Counted from the stretch's first letter, positions 35,846 through 44,136 are shown. The stretch: 64,000 nucleotides of DNA from Patescibacteria group bacterium (GCA_026415975.1 JAOAFZ010000001.1:1-64000), one strand, 5' to 3'. The notes: generated by a model not told the origin, from the letters alone. Made by a program: numbers and translations.

Positions 35846-36583
35846 GTGGGTACCCTTCCGCTCAAGGTTCACTCGTTTGAATCTCTCGGCACGCACGAAG
35901 GGCCGGGAATCAGGCTCGTCGTGTTTTTGCAGGGATGCCACCTGCGCTGTTTGTACTGCCACAACCCTGACACCTGGCATCTGGAGGGTGGTACCTTCGT
36001 TATGCCGGAAGAAATCCTGACAATGCTGGAAAAAGAGCGGCCGTATTTTTCTTCCGGAGGGGGCTTGACAGTGTCCGGGGGTGAACCGCTTATACAGCGC
36101 CATGCTCTTTATGACCTTTTTTCTATGGCCCGCAAGGCCGGATTCAATACCGCTCTCGATACCAACGGCGCGATTCTGGACGATGCAACTAGAAATCTCT
36201 TAACTGAGACCGATTTGGTACTTCTGGATCTAAAAGATGTTCGTGAAGAGCATCATAAAAAACTAACCGGCGTATCAAATTATGTTCCCCTCGCTTTTGC
36301 AGATTACCTGGAGAAAATCGGGAAGCGATATTGGGTACGTCATGTACTGGTTCCCGGCTACACCTTGCAGCCTGAGCACCTGCATTTACTTGGGAGGCGG
36401 CTAGCCGGCCGAAAGGCGCTTGAGCGCCTGGAGATTTTACCGTACCATACCTATGGAGTCTATAAATATAAAGAACTCGGTATTCCTTATCAGTTGTCAG
36501 GTCTGCAGCCGCCCGGCCCCGAACAGGTAGCGGAAGCGAAGCAGATCCTGCAGCAGTACATTCCTGATGTCCGTATTCGCTAG
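35846..36583 (+). CDS. pflA: pyruvate formate-lyase activating enzyme
   Basis: 245 residues, GTG start. A radical-SAM enzyme that forms the glycyl radical on PflB. The 4Fe-4S ligands Cys31, Cys35 and Cys38 lie in CHLRCLYCHNPDTW, and TVSGGEPL is the SAM-binding GGE motif. There is no extra ferredoxin insert, so it is the short PflA type. The start is two bases after pflB. The 3' end overlaps the next gene by 17 bases, which implies translational coupling. Confidence 0.95.
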   Translation: MGTLPLKVHSFESLGTHEGPGIRLVVFLQGCHLRCLYCHNPDTWHLEGGTFVMPEEILTMLEKERPYFSSGGGLTVSGGEPLIQRHALYDLFSMARKAGFNTALDTNGAILDDATRNLLTETDLVLLDLKDVREEHHKKLTGVSNYVPLAFADYLEKIGKRYWVRHVLVPGYTLQPEHLHLLGRRLAGRKALERLEILPYHTYGVYKYKELGIPYQLSGLQPPGPEQVAEAKQILQQYIPDVRIR

Positions 36584-38123
36584 TGCCTTGGTATCACTAC
36601 TGCTTGCATTGACTGGTCTGGCGGATTCGGCATACCTGACCTGGGAACATTTTAACCCGTCTCCGATTCCCTGTAGTGATCTGCCGTTCACCAATTGCGG
36701 CGCAGTTCTCTCCAGTGATTATGCCATGGTGTTCGGGATTGTACCTCTTGCAGTTCTCGGAGTGCTATATTACGCAACATTTGCGGTATCAGCTCTCGTG
36801 TACCTGATCAGACCACGCATTGTATTGCTTCGTTGGCTTTTTCTCTTGAGTAGCGCGGGATTTCTGGCATCCCTGTGGTTCGTTTTCTTACAACTTGTAG
36901 TAATCAAAGCGATCTGCATCTACTGTATGATCTCGGCAGTAACTAGTTGTGCGCAATTTCTCTGGTTACGAATTACCCGCTTCCATGAGTACCGGCTGAC
37001 TATAATTTTCGTGCTCGGATTTACCTATCGCCATCTAGTAAAAAGGATCTTTTTTCTGATTGACCCGGAGTATATTCACCACGTTCTTACCGGATTCGGC
37101 GAACTTCTAGGCGCAATCCGGCCGGTTAAGGCGGTACTGCGTATCATTTTGGGAACCCGGTATCCTGTACTGGAGCAGGTCGTTGCTGGGATTACTTTTC
37201 ACAGTCCGGTAGGACTCGCAGCTGGATTTGATTATGAAGCAAAGCTGACACAGACTCTGGAGCCGCTCGGTTTCGGTTTTCAGACAGTAGGAACCATTAC
37301 TAATCAGCCCTGCGAGGGCAATCCTAGACCACGTCTCGGACGGCTTCCCATGTCCCGTTCTTTACTGGTGAACAAAGGGTTCAGGAATCCGGGGGCGAAG
37401 GCAATAATCAGGAAATTACGAAAGCAGTCTTTTCCAATTCCTCTTGGAGTGAGCATCGGTACTACAAATTCATCTTCCATAACGACATTAGAAGAGGCAG
37501 TGGATGATATTATCAGCGCATTCCAACTCTTTGAGGCATCGAAAGTTCAGCACGCGTACTACGAACTTAACATCAGCTGCCCAAATCTTCAGGTAGGTGT
37601 TTCGTTTTATGATACAGGACATCTTGATACACTGCTAACTGCACTGGACAAACTCAAGCTTAAAAAACCCGTATTCGTAAAAATGCCGATCGAACTTGAT
37701 GATGCGCCCTTTATTGCGCTCCTGGATGTAATCGTAACGCATTCACCGGCAGGTGTCATTATCGGAAATCTATTAAAAAACCGCAAGGATAAGGCACTTC
37801 GCCGTGAAGAAGTACGTAAGTGCGGCAAAGGTAACTTCAGCGGCAAACCTACTGAATCCCGATCAAATGAACTGATACAGCTTTCATACACGCACACCGG
37901 AGGGAATATGATAATTATCGGTTGTGGTGGAATCTTCAGCGCAGATGATGCGTATCGGAAAATTACGCTGGGTGCTTCACTGGTTCAGTTAATTTCGGGT
38001 ATGATATTCCAGGGTCCGCAGCTAGTTTCCGAGATCAATGCGGGGCTCGTGGAGCGCCTGCGGAAAGATGGTTATATTTACATTTCAGAGGCAGTAGGCA
38101 CCAGGGCTACCAAGAAGAAATAA
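36567..38123 (+). CDS. fusion of VKOR thiol oxidase and dihydroorotate dehydrogenase
   Basis: 518 residues in one uninterrupted frame. Residues 1-140 are a four-helix VKOR domain with the loop cysteines Cys36 and Cys44 and the active CxxC pair Cys117/Cys120 (CIYC). VKOR passes electrons from new disulfides to quinone. Residues about 150-505 are PyrD with a class 2-like N-terminal helical segment (DPEYIHHVL), SPVGLAAGFD, and the FMN phosphate site GCGGIFSADDAYRKITLGASLVQ. The catalytic base position in NISCPN is Cys338, as in class 1 enzymes; class 2 enzymes have Ser. The Lys of the AAGxDK motif is also replaced (AAGFDY). PyrD oxidises dihydroorotate to orotate in pyrimidine synthesis. The electron acceptor here is uncertain. 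Confidence 0.88.
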   Translation: MSVFASALVSLLLALTGLADSAYLTWEHFNPSPIPCSDLPFTNCGAVLSSDYAMVFGIVPLAVLGVLYYATFAVSALVYLIRPRIVLLRWLFLLSSAGFLASLWFVFLQLVVIKAICIYCMISAVTSCAQFLWLRITRFHEYRLTIIFVLGFTYRHLVKRIFFLIDPEYIHHVLTGFGELLGAIRPVKAVLRIILGTRYPVLEQVVAGITFHSPVGLAAGFDYEAKLTQTLEPLGFGFQTVGTITNQPCEGNPRPRLGRLPMSRSLLVNKGFRNPGAKAIIRKLRKQSFPIPLGVSIGTTNSSSITTLEEAVDDIISAFQLFEASKVQHAYYELNISCPNLQVGVSFYDTGHLDTLLTALDKLKLKKPVFVKMPIELDDAPFIALLDVIVTHSPAGVIIGNLLKNRKDKALRREEVRKCGKGNFSGKPTESRSNELIQLSYTHTGGNMIIIGCGGIFSADDAYRKITLGASLVQLISGMIFQGPQLVSEINAGLVERLRKDGYIYISEAVGTRATKKK

Positions 38124-38134
38124 TTTATTTTCGG

Positions 38135-38785
38135 TTATACTCCAAGCAACATTTCTTCAAGTTTTTCGAGGTTGTTAACAATTATGCAACCCTCTTGAAT
38201 AGTAATCAGATTCTCATTTTCAAGTTTTTTTATCTCGCGGCTGAAAGTTTCGCGAGATGTGCCCGATAACGTAGCCAGATCTTTATGCGTAATACGAAGC
38301 GGTATCCGAGTTCCCCCAGGTGTTGGTTCGCCAAACCGGTATGCGGCATTCAGGATGGTATATACAACCTTCATCGTGGCACTTCCGGTAAGAGCATACT
38401 CCAGCCGCAGCAATAGACCGTCGGTTCCACGGTAAACCCTGGAAAGCAGGTCAAGCAGGATTTCCGGCTTGCGGCTGATGTATTGAATCACGTCAGCCCC
38501 CGGCGCCAGTCGATACGAAACCGGAGTGATTGCTACGAAATAATACCGGTTTTTTGTTTCATTCAAAATTAAAGACATCGGAAAGTAGGCGAACGGCTTA
38601 AACAGGTTTACGGTTACTTCTTCACCCTTCCGGGTAATTGCATACTCCCGGACGATACCACTGGTTAGATAGATAATTCCAGGTGGAGCGTCGCCGGCAT
38701 GAATGAGCGTTGTGCCTTTTTCTTTTGAATACTCCGGATAGCGGGAGAAAAAGATATCTAGCTGTGAAACGATATCCGGTTTCAT
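38135..38785 (-). CDS. Crp/Fnr-family transcription regulator
   Basis: 216 residues. A cyclic-nucleotide-binding-type beta barrel (about 20-110) is followed by the long dimer helix and a winged helix (about 150-215). The recognition helix TSRETFSREIKKLE contains Arg178, Glu179 and Arg183, the equivalents of the three residues with which E. coli CRP reads GTGA half-sites. The pocket differs from CRP: the Gly-Glu pair is Pro-Met (FPMSLIL) and the Arg-Ser pair is Arg-Tyr. Only one cysteine is present, so it is not an Fe-S Fnr. The effector may be cAMP bound differently, another ligand, or none. It lies 12 bases from the end of the convergent VKOR-PyrD gene and is divergent from ldhA. Confidence 0.9.
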   Translation of the reverse strand: MKPDIVSQLDIFFSRYPEYSKEKGTTLIHAGDAPPGIIYLTSGIVREYAITRKGEEVTVNLFKPFAYFPMSLILNETKNRYYFVAITPVSYRLAPGADVIQYISRKPEILLDLLSRVYRGTDGLLLRLEYALTGSATMKVVYTILNAAYRFGEPTPGGTRIPLRITHKDLATLSGTSRETFSREIKKLENENLITIQEGCIIVNNLEKLEEMLLGV

Positions 38786-38793
38786 GTGCCTTG

Positions 38794-38799
38794 ATTATA
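38794..38799 (-). promoter_or_regulatory. -10 box of the Crp/Fnr gene
   Basis: TATAAT on the minus strand, eight bases before the ATG at 38785. Confidence 0.5.
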
Positions 38800-38856
38800 C
38801 CTTACTTTTTCAGCTTGAACCCGGGCAAACTGAATGCTTTGCGGAGTACGGTTTAG

Positions 38857-38862
38857 TATACT
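38857..38862 (+). promoter_or_regulatory. -10 box of the D-lactate dehydrogenase gene
   Basis: TATACT, six bases before the ATG at 38869. Confidence 0.6.
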
Positions 38863-38868
38863 GGTTGC

Positions 38869-39861
38869 ATGAAGCAGTATATATTTGAAGCTAAACCATG
38901 GGAAGCGGATATTCTCCGGGAGCAGTTTCCGGATGCAACCTTTATAGATGAACCGCTAACAGAAGATAACGCAGGCAATTTTGGCGATGCAACAATTGTA
39001 TCGGTATTTGTAAATTCCCGTGTTACCCGTGCTGCACTTGAAGCATTGCCGGGGTTACAATGCATTGCCACCCGCTCTACCGGGTTTGATCATATTGATA
39101 CCGGGTATGCAAAAGAAAGGGGTATCGTCGTGTGTAATGTTCCCGAATATGGCAGCAGGACGGTGGCGGAGTTTACCTTCGGATTACTGCTGACACTTAC
39201 GAGAAAGATTTTTTCCGGAATCCGGCAATCGAAAGAGTGCATTTTCGATACCAGTACGCTGCAAGGAACGGATCTCTTTGGCAAGACGATCGGAGTTATC
39301 GGAATGGGTAGGATCGGCAGTGAGGTGATAAAACTTGCTCATGGCTTCGGAATGAACGTACTGGTGTATACCGCACATCCCCGTCCTGAACAGGCAGAAG
39401 AGTTGAACTTCCGGTTTATGTCACTGGAAGATCTTTTGGCACACTCCGATGTAGTAACTTTGCACTTGCCGCTTACTCCCGAAACTACACACATTCTGAA
39501 TAAAGATACCATGGCGAAGATAAAAAAAGGCGCCTACCTGATTAACACTGCCCGTGGACCCCTTATTGATACCGAAGCCCTCCTGGTGGCTCTTGAGGAC
39601 GGCACCCTCGCCGGTGCCGGTCTGGATGTGCTTGAGGAGGAAAAAGAGATTAATGACGAGCTTGAACTCTTAACCTCGCATGACAAACACAATGTAGACT
39701 TTAAAACAATGTGTATAGATCATGCACTCATGCATCATCCACGGGTAGTAGTAACACCACACAATGCGTTTAATACCAAAGAAGCATTGGAACGGATACT
39801 GCATACCACGATCGATAACATCAAAAAGTTTCTCGAAGGTCAGGCGCAGAATCGGGTTTAG
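38869..39861 (+). CDS. ldhA: D-lactate dehydrogenase / D-2-hydroxyacid dehydrogenase
   Basis: 330 residues, usual for LdhA. It reduces pyruvate to D-lactate and regenerates NAD+. The Rossmann motif GVIGMGRIG (about 142-150), catalytic Arg in INTARGPLID, Glu in GLDVLEEE and His in TPHNAF are present. The C-terminal pattern with an insertion after the Glu motif suits D-LDH more than glycerate dehydrogenase, but substrate remains an inference. It sits beside the Crp/Fnr gene and the pfl operon, in keeping with a fermentation cluster. Confidence 0.88.
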   Translation: MKQYIFEAKPWEADILREQFPDATFIDEPLTEDNAGNFGDATIVSVFVNSRVTRAALEALPGLQCIATRSTGFDHIDTGYAKERGIVVCNVPEYGSRTVAEFTFGLLLTLTRKIFSGIRQSKECIFDTSTLQGTDLFGKTIGVIGMGRIGSEVIKLAHGFGMNVLVYTAHPRPEQAEELNFRFMSLEDLLAHSDVVTLHLPLTPETTHILNKDTMAKIKKGAYLINTARGPLIDTEALLVALEDGTLAGAGLDVLEEEKEINDELELLTSHDKHNVDFKTMCIDHALMHHPRVVVTPHNAFNTKEALERILHTTIDNIKKFLEGQAQNRV

Positions 39862-39864
39862 AAC

Positions 39865-41562
39865 TTAACGCTGTAGCCAGATACACCCATACGGACCTAG
39901 CTTTATGGTGTCACCTGAAAATGAGGCTTCATTCACTGTCAGCATAGTTTCTCCATTCGTAAAGCTACGTTTGAGTTTTTTCTCCTGTTCGGAAATGTTT
40001 ATAACCATGAGCAACTCTGAAATACCGTAAGAGTAGCTTATCGCAAAAACCTGATTGTCTGACATGTCTACAATTTCAGGACGTACATTCAGATAATAGC
40101 TATGAAAACGGCGGGTCTTAATTATTTCCTGCATCTTACTGCATATACGCAAACTTTCCTGATCATTCCGTTTACGGATTGATAGAACACCACGATTAAT
40201 ATTACGGGTATCTATGCGGTCGGCCTCGGGAATATCATTCAAGGGAACATTTTCCATCCCAAGTTCGTCTCCGTACGGAATTCCGAGCGTGCCAGGTATA
40301 GATGCAAGCAGGGTATATGCCATCAGGTGTCGTTTTGGATCGTTCCCAAGCAGAGAAAAAGTCCGTCCGGCAATTGCATGTCCTCCCCTGAAGGGGGCAC
40401 CCAGCGGAATCAAAGAATTTACGATTTCACGTTGTGATGCCTCGTCAATGAACGCGATACTGAGTTCATCATGATTGCGCAGGAAATTGATCCACTCGGC
40501 ATGTACCGGAACTGCTTGTGTGGTTCTGGCTATAGCGGCAAACGGGGAAACATCTTTCCGGATAAGGGAAAGCCATAGGTTCGTACAGAGGTGAAAATTA
40601 TACGCCATTGTAGCCTCGGGCTGGTTGGTAGTTCCAAAGTAGCGTGTAATACCATCAAGATGCTCGTAACTCTCCACGAGAAGCGAGCAGTTCGGATTGA
40701 TAAGCCGGGTTAACTCATAGAGTGCCTGGACAATCAGGTGGGTGTTGGTGTCGTCGTTTGCAAAGTCCTTGTAAATCCCTTTTCCGACAAATGGGATTGC
40801 ATCGAGTCGAAAATGAAAGCCAAAACTGGCCCAGTGGGTAATTATCTTGACGAACTCGAAAAAGACATCCGGATTAAACCAGTTAATGTCGAGCTGTTGC
40901 GGATAAAACGTGTGATAATACCAGTTGCCGTCTTTACCCTGTCGCCAGTGGGGAATTTCTCCGGCAGTCTCAGGAAACACTATATATACCTGCTTCAGCT
41001 CCCCGTCGATTTCATATTCAGCCATGACTCCATACTCGGTATGAATGCGCCTGATAAACTTCGGCTTCTCGGTGGTCCAGAAGAAATAGTTGCGGTAGTA
41101 TTCGTCACCTTCTTCTGCTTTCCGAAACCACTCGTGTTGATCAGATACATGATTAAATACCAGGTCCATAAAAACCTGTAGTCCAAGTTCCCGTGCCCGG
41201 TCCTGCACTGCAAGCAGATCGTTCAATTCTCCCAGGTCCGGGCGGACAGTATAAAAGTTGCTGATATCAAAGCCCTTATCGATCATCGGCGAATCCAGAA
41301 AAGGCAAAACATGCACTGCATTACATCCAAGATCTTTCACCCAGTCAAGATGATCACGCAGGTTATGTAGGGGAATAGGTGAATCTCCCTCAATACCGTC
41401 GGGATACACTATATAAAAATTCAGATTCTTATGCCAGTTCGGCTCTTTCTGGAAGCTCATCGAACGGGGAAGCTCGGTAAGATGCTTGCGGATTCGATCA
41501 TCAAGGCTAAGTCCGCGATCGTTTCCGTATAATCTGGTGAGGATTGTTGTCAGGTTTCTCAT
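39865..41562 (-). CDS. GH13 alpha-amylase-family enzyme, trehalose synthase/sucrose phosphorylase-like
   Basis: 565 residues. Region I (MDLVFNHVS, about 132-140), nucleophile Asp254 (FRLDAI), acid/base Glu297 (LLVESYEH) and Asp365 (LRNHDEL) make a complete GH13 active site. A C-terminal beta domain ends the protein. The layout resembles amylosucrase/trehalose-synthase-like members that act on short alpha-glucosides. No signal peptide is seen, so it should act on internal glucans or disaccharides. It ends tail-to-tail with ldhA, three bases apart. Exact reaction unknown. Confidence 0.85.
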   Translation of the reverse strand: MRNLTTILTRLYGNDRGLSLDDRIRKHLTELPRSMSFQKEPNWHKNLNFYIVYPDGIEGDSPIPLHNLRDHLDWVKDLGCNAVHVLPFLDSPMIDKGFDISNFYTVRPDLGELNDLLAVQDRARELGLQVFMDLVFNHVSDQHEWFRKAEEGDEYYRNYFFWTTEKPKFIRRIHTEYGVMAEYEIDGELKQVYIVFPETAGEIPHWRQGKDGNWYYHTFYPQQLDINWFNPDVFFEFVKIITHWASFGFHFRLDAIPFVGKGIYKDFANDDTNTHLIVQALYELTRLINPNCSLLVESYEHLDGITRYFGTTNQPEATMAYNFHLCTNLWLSLIRKDVSPFAAIARTTQAVPVHAEWINFLRNHDELSIAFIDEASQREIVNSLIPLGAPFRGGHAIAGRTFSLLGNDPKRHLMAYTLLASIPGTLGIPYGDELGMENVPLNDIPEADRIDTRNINRGVLSIRKRNDQESLRICSKMQEIIKTRRFHSYYLNVRPEIVDMSDNQVFAISYSYGISELLMVINISEQEKKLKRSFTNGETMLTVNEASFSGDTIKLGPYGCIWLQR

Positions 41563-41692
41563 ACTTGTTGGTTGTCAGGATAATGTACCGTGCTGATTGT
41601 ACCTGAAACAGTCAGGCATTATCTCTGGTTGTGCTTTTTATTAGTATCTTCTAAAACAAATGCACTTGCTGGACATTATACGCGAAGACTCC

Positions 41693-41698
41693 TATACT
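41693..41698 (+). promoter_or_regulatory. -10 box that fixes the start at 41705
   Basis: TATACT, six bases before the ATG at 41705. It excludes the in-frame ATG at 41660, which lies upstream of it. Confidence 0.55.
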
Positions 41699-41704
41699 TT
41701 TCTC

Positions 41705-42175
41705 ATGGACGAGAAGACTACCGGGTACATACTTCTTACTTTGGGCATAGTTGTGATGATATTCGGATTGTTACAGATGGGTCTTACGATAACACGGGTC
41801 ATTAAACCGTTTCCGACTTTCCGTTTTGAGGAAGTCTTTGTTCGCTTGCCGGAAAATACAAAGACTGCAGATGCAGATGCGAAAACACGGGATTCCAGCA
41901 CTACAACGATCCGACGGGTAAATGGTGAAATAGAACAGCTGCAGCGCTCCGATGTGGCAGTGAGTCCGGACGTGGTAAACGATATTCTGAATACGGCTCT
42001 TTACATACTCTTTGCAAGCCTGTTGAGCTCAATCGGCTATAAGATCGCGCAGCTTGGCGTCCGTCTTATCCGACCGATACAGGTAACGGTAAACGCCAGC
42101 GATATTGAGTTTGGAAAGCCAGGAGCGCCTCCAACCTATGTTGCCCCAAAGGCGCAGACAACACCCTTTGCCTGA
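41705..42175 (+). CDS. two-helix membrane protein of unknown function
   Basis: 156 residues. Hydrophobic segments lie at about 7-30 and 95-115, with a polar, charged region of about 60 residues between them that includes many Thr/Asp/Arg. The C-terminal 40 residues are polar. No family is recognised. The start is chosen from the promoter spacing. The gene is followed by a stretch of seven T (42179-42185) that may help end transcription. Confidence 0.65.
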   Translation: MDEKTTGYILLTLGIVVMIFGLLQMGLTITRVIKPFPTFRFEEVFVRLPENTKTADADAKTRDSSTTTIRRVNGEIEQLQRSDVAVSPDVVNDILNTALYILFASLLSSIGYKIAQLGVRLIRPIQVTVNASDIEFGKPGAPPTYVAPKAQTTPFA

Positions 42176-42214
42176 CGGTTTTTTTCGGGGCTAGACATGT
42201 ACCCTCTCGTAGGG

Positions 42215-42220
42215 TATAGT
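42215..42220 (+). promoter_or_regulatory. -10 box of the coiled-coil gene
   Basis: TATAGT, seven bases before the ATG at 42228. Confidence 0.5.
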
Positions 42221-42227
42221 GGTTCCC

Positions 42228-42893
42228 ATGCAAGACGAAAACACTTCCACGAAAACCTCTCTCAGAGATATAAATCTGCAGGTACCTAGCGCAACTTTGC
42301 TAGGGCAAACCGACACAGCTCCACGGCAAACCGACACCCCGCCGGAGGAACCGCAGAATGGGGGTGTGCCCATGATAAATCAGCAGCAAAACCAACCGGA
42401 AGTGACTCCTGCAGAAGTGTCTCTTTCAGAGGTTGACCCCGATGAATTGGCTTTAACAGATAATTCCCCGGAAACAACTCCTGAAGAAAACTCCAGTAAC
42501 CCTGACCGGGATAAAGCACTCTCTATAATGCAGGTTGAGGATCTGATCAACCGCCAGATGGCAGATATAGAAAAAATGCGCGATGAGGTAAAGTTACTCA
42601 AGAGTTCCTACGAGGATATCTTTAAAAATGATGCGAAGTACCGCGAATTAGACGAAAAAGTCAAGGAATCCACAAAGCTCAAAAAGCAATACATGCGGGC
42701 GATGTCGAAAGACCCTTCAGTAACTAAGGCAGCTGAAGATTATCAGCGAAAACGGGAAGAATTGAAAGATCTGCAGATCGGTTTGTCGGACTATCTGCGT
42801 GAATACAATCGTGTTTCGGGACTCTCTCAGTTTGAGACTCAGGATGGAAGACTTCTGGAAATTGTGCAGGTTTTCAAACTTGTAAAAAAGTAA
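42228..42893 (+). CDS. acidic coiled-coil protein of unknown function
   Basis: 221 residues, no signal or membrane segment. The first 100 residues are acidic and rich in Thr, Pro, Glu and Gln, probably disordered. About 105-200 is a helical, heptad-rich region (VEDLINRQMADIEKMRDEVKL onward) likely to form a coiled coil. A small conserved-looking end (LSQFETQDGRLLEIVQVF) closes it. A GTG nine bases upstream overlaps the -10 box and is not favoured. Function unknown. Confidence 0.65.
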   Translation: MQDENTSTKTSLRDINLQVPSATLLGQTDTAPRQTDTPPEEPQNGGVPMINQQQNQPEVTPAEVSLSEVDPDELALTDNSPETTPEENSSNPDRDKALSIMQVEDLINRQMADIEKMRDEVKLLKSSYEDIFKNDAKYRELDEKVKESTKLKKQYMRAMSKDPSVTKAAEDYQRKREELKDLQIGLSDYLREYNRVSGLSQFETQDGRLLEIVQVFKLVKK

Positions 42894-42916
42894 TTGCAGA
42901 TTTACCTCAGATCTCT

Positions 42917-42922
42917 TATCAT
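42917..42922 (+). promoter_or_regulatory. -10 box of the holin-IV-like gene
   Basis: TATCAT, six bases before the ATG at 42929. The intervening bases include AAGGA, so a short ribosome binding site is an alternative reading. Confidence 0.35.
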
Positions 42923-42928
42923 TAAGGA

Positions 42929-43264
42929 ATGAAAATTCTCCTTAATGTCCTGGTAAGTGCAATAGCGGTTTATGTAACCGTTTGGCTGCTTCCCGGCGCG
43001 GAGATAACTTCGCTGGGGGATACTCTCATAGTCGCAATCGTGCTGGGAATCGTAAATATGTTCGTCAAACCTGTAATTAGTGTTCTTACGTTGCCGATCA
43101 CAATTCTTACCCTGGGTTTGTTTTCTCTGGTTGTAAATGCGCTTATTATCCTTCTCGTCGACTGGCTGGTACCCGGATTCACGGTCGACGGGTTTCTCTG
43201 GGCACTTGCGTTCGCCCTCGTACTCTCGATGGTAAATGCATTCTTCAATAAAATTACCAATTGA
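42929..43264 (+). CDS. four-helix membrane protein, phage holin family IV-like
   Basis: 111 residues with four membrane helices. The pattern VLGIVNMFVKPVISVLTLPITILTLGLFSLVVNALI is typical of the widespread bacterial 'mycobacterial four-TMS phage holin' family (pfam Phage_holin_4_2), which is chromosomal and not a sign of prophage. Function is not established. The next gene starts a few bases after its stop. Confidence 0.85.
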   Translation: MKILLNVLVSAIAVYVTVWLLPGAEITSLGDTLIVAIVLGIVNMFVKPVISVLTLPITILTLGLFSLVVNALIILLVDWLVPGFTVDGFLWALAFALVLSMVNAFFNKITN

Positions 43265-43269
43265 ATAAT

Positions 43270-43929
43270 ATGGCAGATCAGGTCCGCGACCGTGATCCTC
43301 ACGCTCTCGAGCACTCGCGACTCGTTTCTGCGTTTTCCCGGGTATCTCGGGCTGTTGTGTATTTCCCCCTCGGAATCCTGGCACTTGGATTACTTCTTGC
43401 GTGGGGACAATACCGAGAGGCACTGGAGAACAGAGAACGGGAACGTGCTGCACTGGTAGTCTCGCCAACCCGGAAACCGGTCCCAACACTTCTTACTCTC
43501 CAGAAAGAGGCTTCTCCATCTGTTACATTCTCGCTTGCCGGACCGATCAGTTGCCGGTACGAAACCAAAGAAGCAACGATAAGTGCAGCAGTAAAAAACC
43601 GCAAAATTGGTTTCCGGTATGATACTGCAACCCTTTCAGCCCGGATGGTTGTCCGTGATGATTGTCTGTATTCCTGGTATAGCAATGAGCGTATCGGCCA
43701 AAAACAATGCGGTATCGGCCCTCTGTTGCAGATGCTCGAGTTTATGGCTGCGCTTAAGGCAGTGAATCCAACAGAACTGCTTTCCCAGATGCAGCCACGT
43801 ATAAGCAAACAGAAAACAGGAACTGGCTCCGAATTGAAAGAGTTGATGAAACGATGTACAAGCGATGAACCGGACAAAGACGCGTTCGATATTCCCGAAG
43901 CGATTCGGTTTGAAGAGGTGCAAGGCTAA
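43270..43929 (+). CDS. membrane-anchored exterior protein with four cysteines
   Basis: 219 residues from the ATG at 43270; a TTG nine bases upstream overlaps the previous gene. One membrane helix at about 25-45 is followed by an exterior domain with cysteines in ISCRYE, DDCLYS, QKCGIG and KRCTSD. They could form two disulfides. Family not recognised. The gene ends about five bases before the 5S rRNA gene, which is on the other strand. Confidence 0.65.
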   Translation: MADQVRDRDPHALEHSRLVSAFSRVSRAVVYFPLGILALGLLLAWGQYREALENRERERAALVVSPTRKPVPTLLTLQKEASPSVTFSLAGPISCRYETKEATISAAVKNRKIGFRYDTATLSARMVVRDDCLYSWYSNERIGQKQCGIGPLLQMLEFMAALKAVNPTELLSQMQPRISKQKTGTGSELKELMKRCTSDEPDKDAFDIPEAIRFEEVQG

Positions 43930-43934
43930 AAAAA

Positions 43935-44052
43935 CCTGGCAACAACCTATTTTCCCCGTACCGCGATTTGCAGCGAGTATCGTCGGTGTGAAGTCGTTTC
44001 ACGGTCCTGTTCGGGATGGGAAGGGGTGTTACCGACTCACTAAGTCACCAGG
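43935..44052 (-). rRNA. rrf: 5S ribosomal RNA
   Basis: A 118-base 5S rRNA on the minus strand. The terminal helix CCTGG/CCAGG, the ACACCCCTTCCCATCCCGAACAGG region (loop B/C) and the GGTAC segment near the 3' end are diagnostic. It is not linked to 16S or 23S genes in this window. It has its own promoter upstream. Its 3' helix is directly followed by seven T on the minus strand, so the terminal stem itself can act with the T-run as terminator. Confidence 0.95.
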
Positions 44053-44057
44053 ACATC

Positions 44058-44086
44058 ATTATACTCGAGGCATCCGCGATCTGCAA
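44058..44086 (-). promoter_or_regulatory. promoter of the 5S rRNA gene
   Basis: TTGCAG (44086-44081), a 17-base spacer and TATAAT (44063-44058) on the minus strand. The 5S 5' end at 44052 begins six bases past the -10 box, which agrees with direct initiation at the mature end. Confidence 0.8.
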
Positions 44087-44120
44087 GGGCTATTTTATAC
44101 CGTTTCAGTGTCTTTCAGAG

Positions 44121-44126
44121 TATAAT
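44121..44126 (+). promoter_or_regulatory. -10 box of the PH-domain gene
   Basis: TATAAT, ten bases before the ATG at 44137. The box overlaps the in-frame ATG at 44125, so that earlier start is unlikely. Confidence 0.5.
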
Positions 44127-44136
44127 GAAGATAACT

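Noticed and set aside
42140-42186. Stem CAAAGG/CCTTTG plus seven T as an intrinsic terminator
   Set aside because: The T-run begins about nine bases after the stem and the stem is only six pairs, so the match is poor; noted only as possible help in termination.
42929-43264. Holin-like protein as a sign of prophage
   Set aside because: The family is widespread on bacterial chromosomes, and no phage structural, integrase or lysis genes are near.
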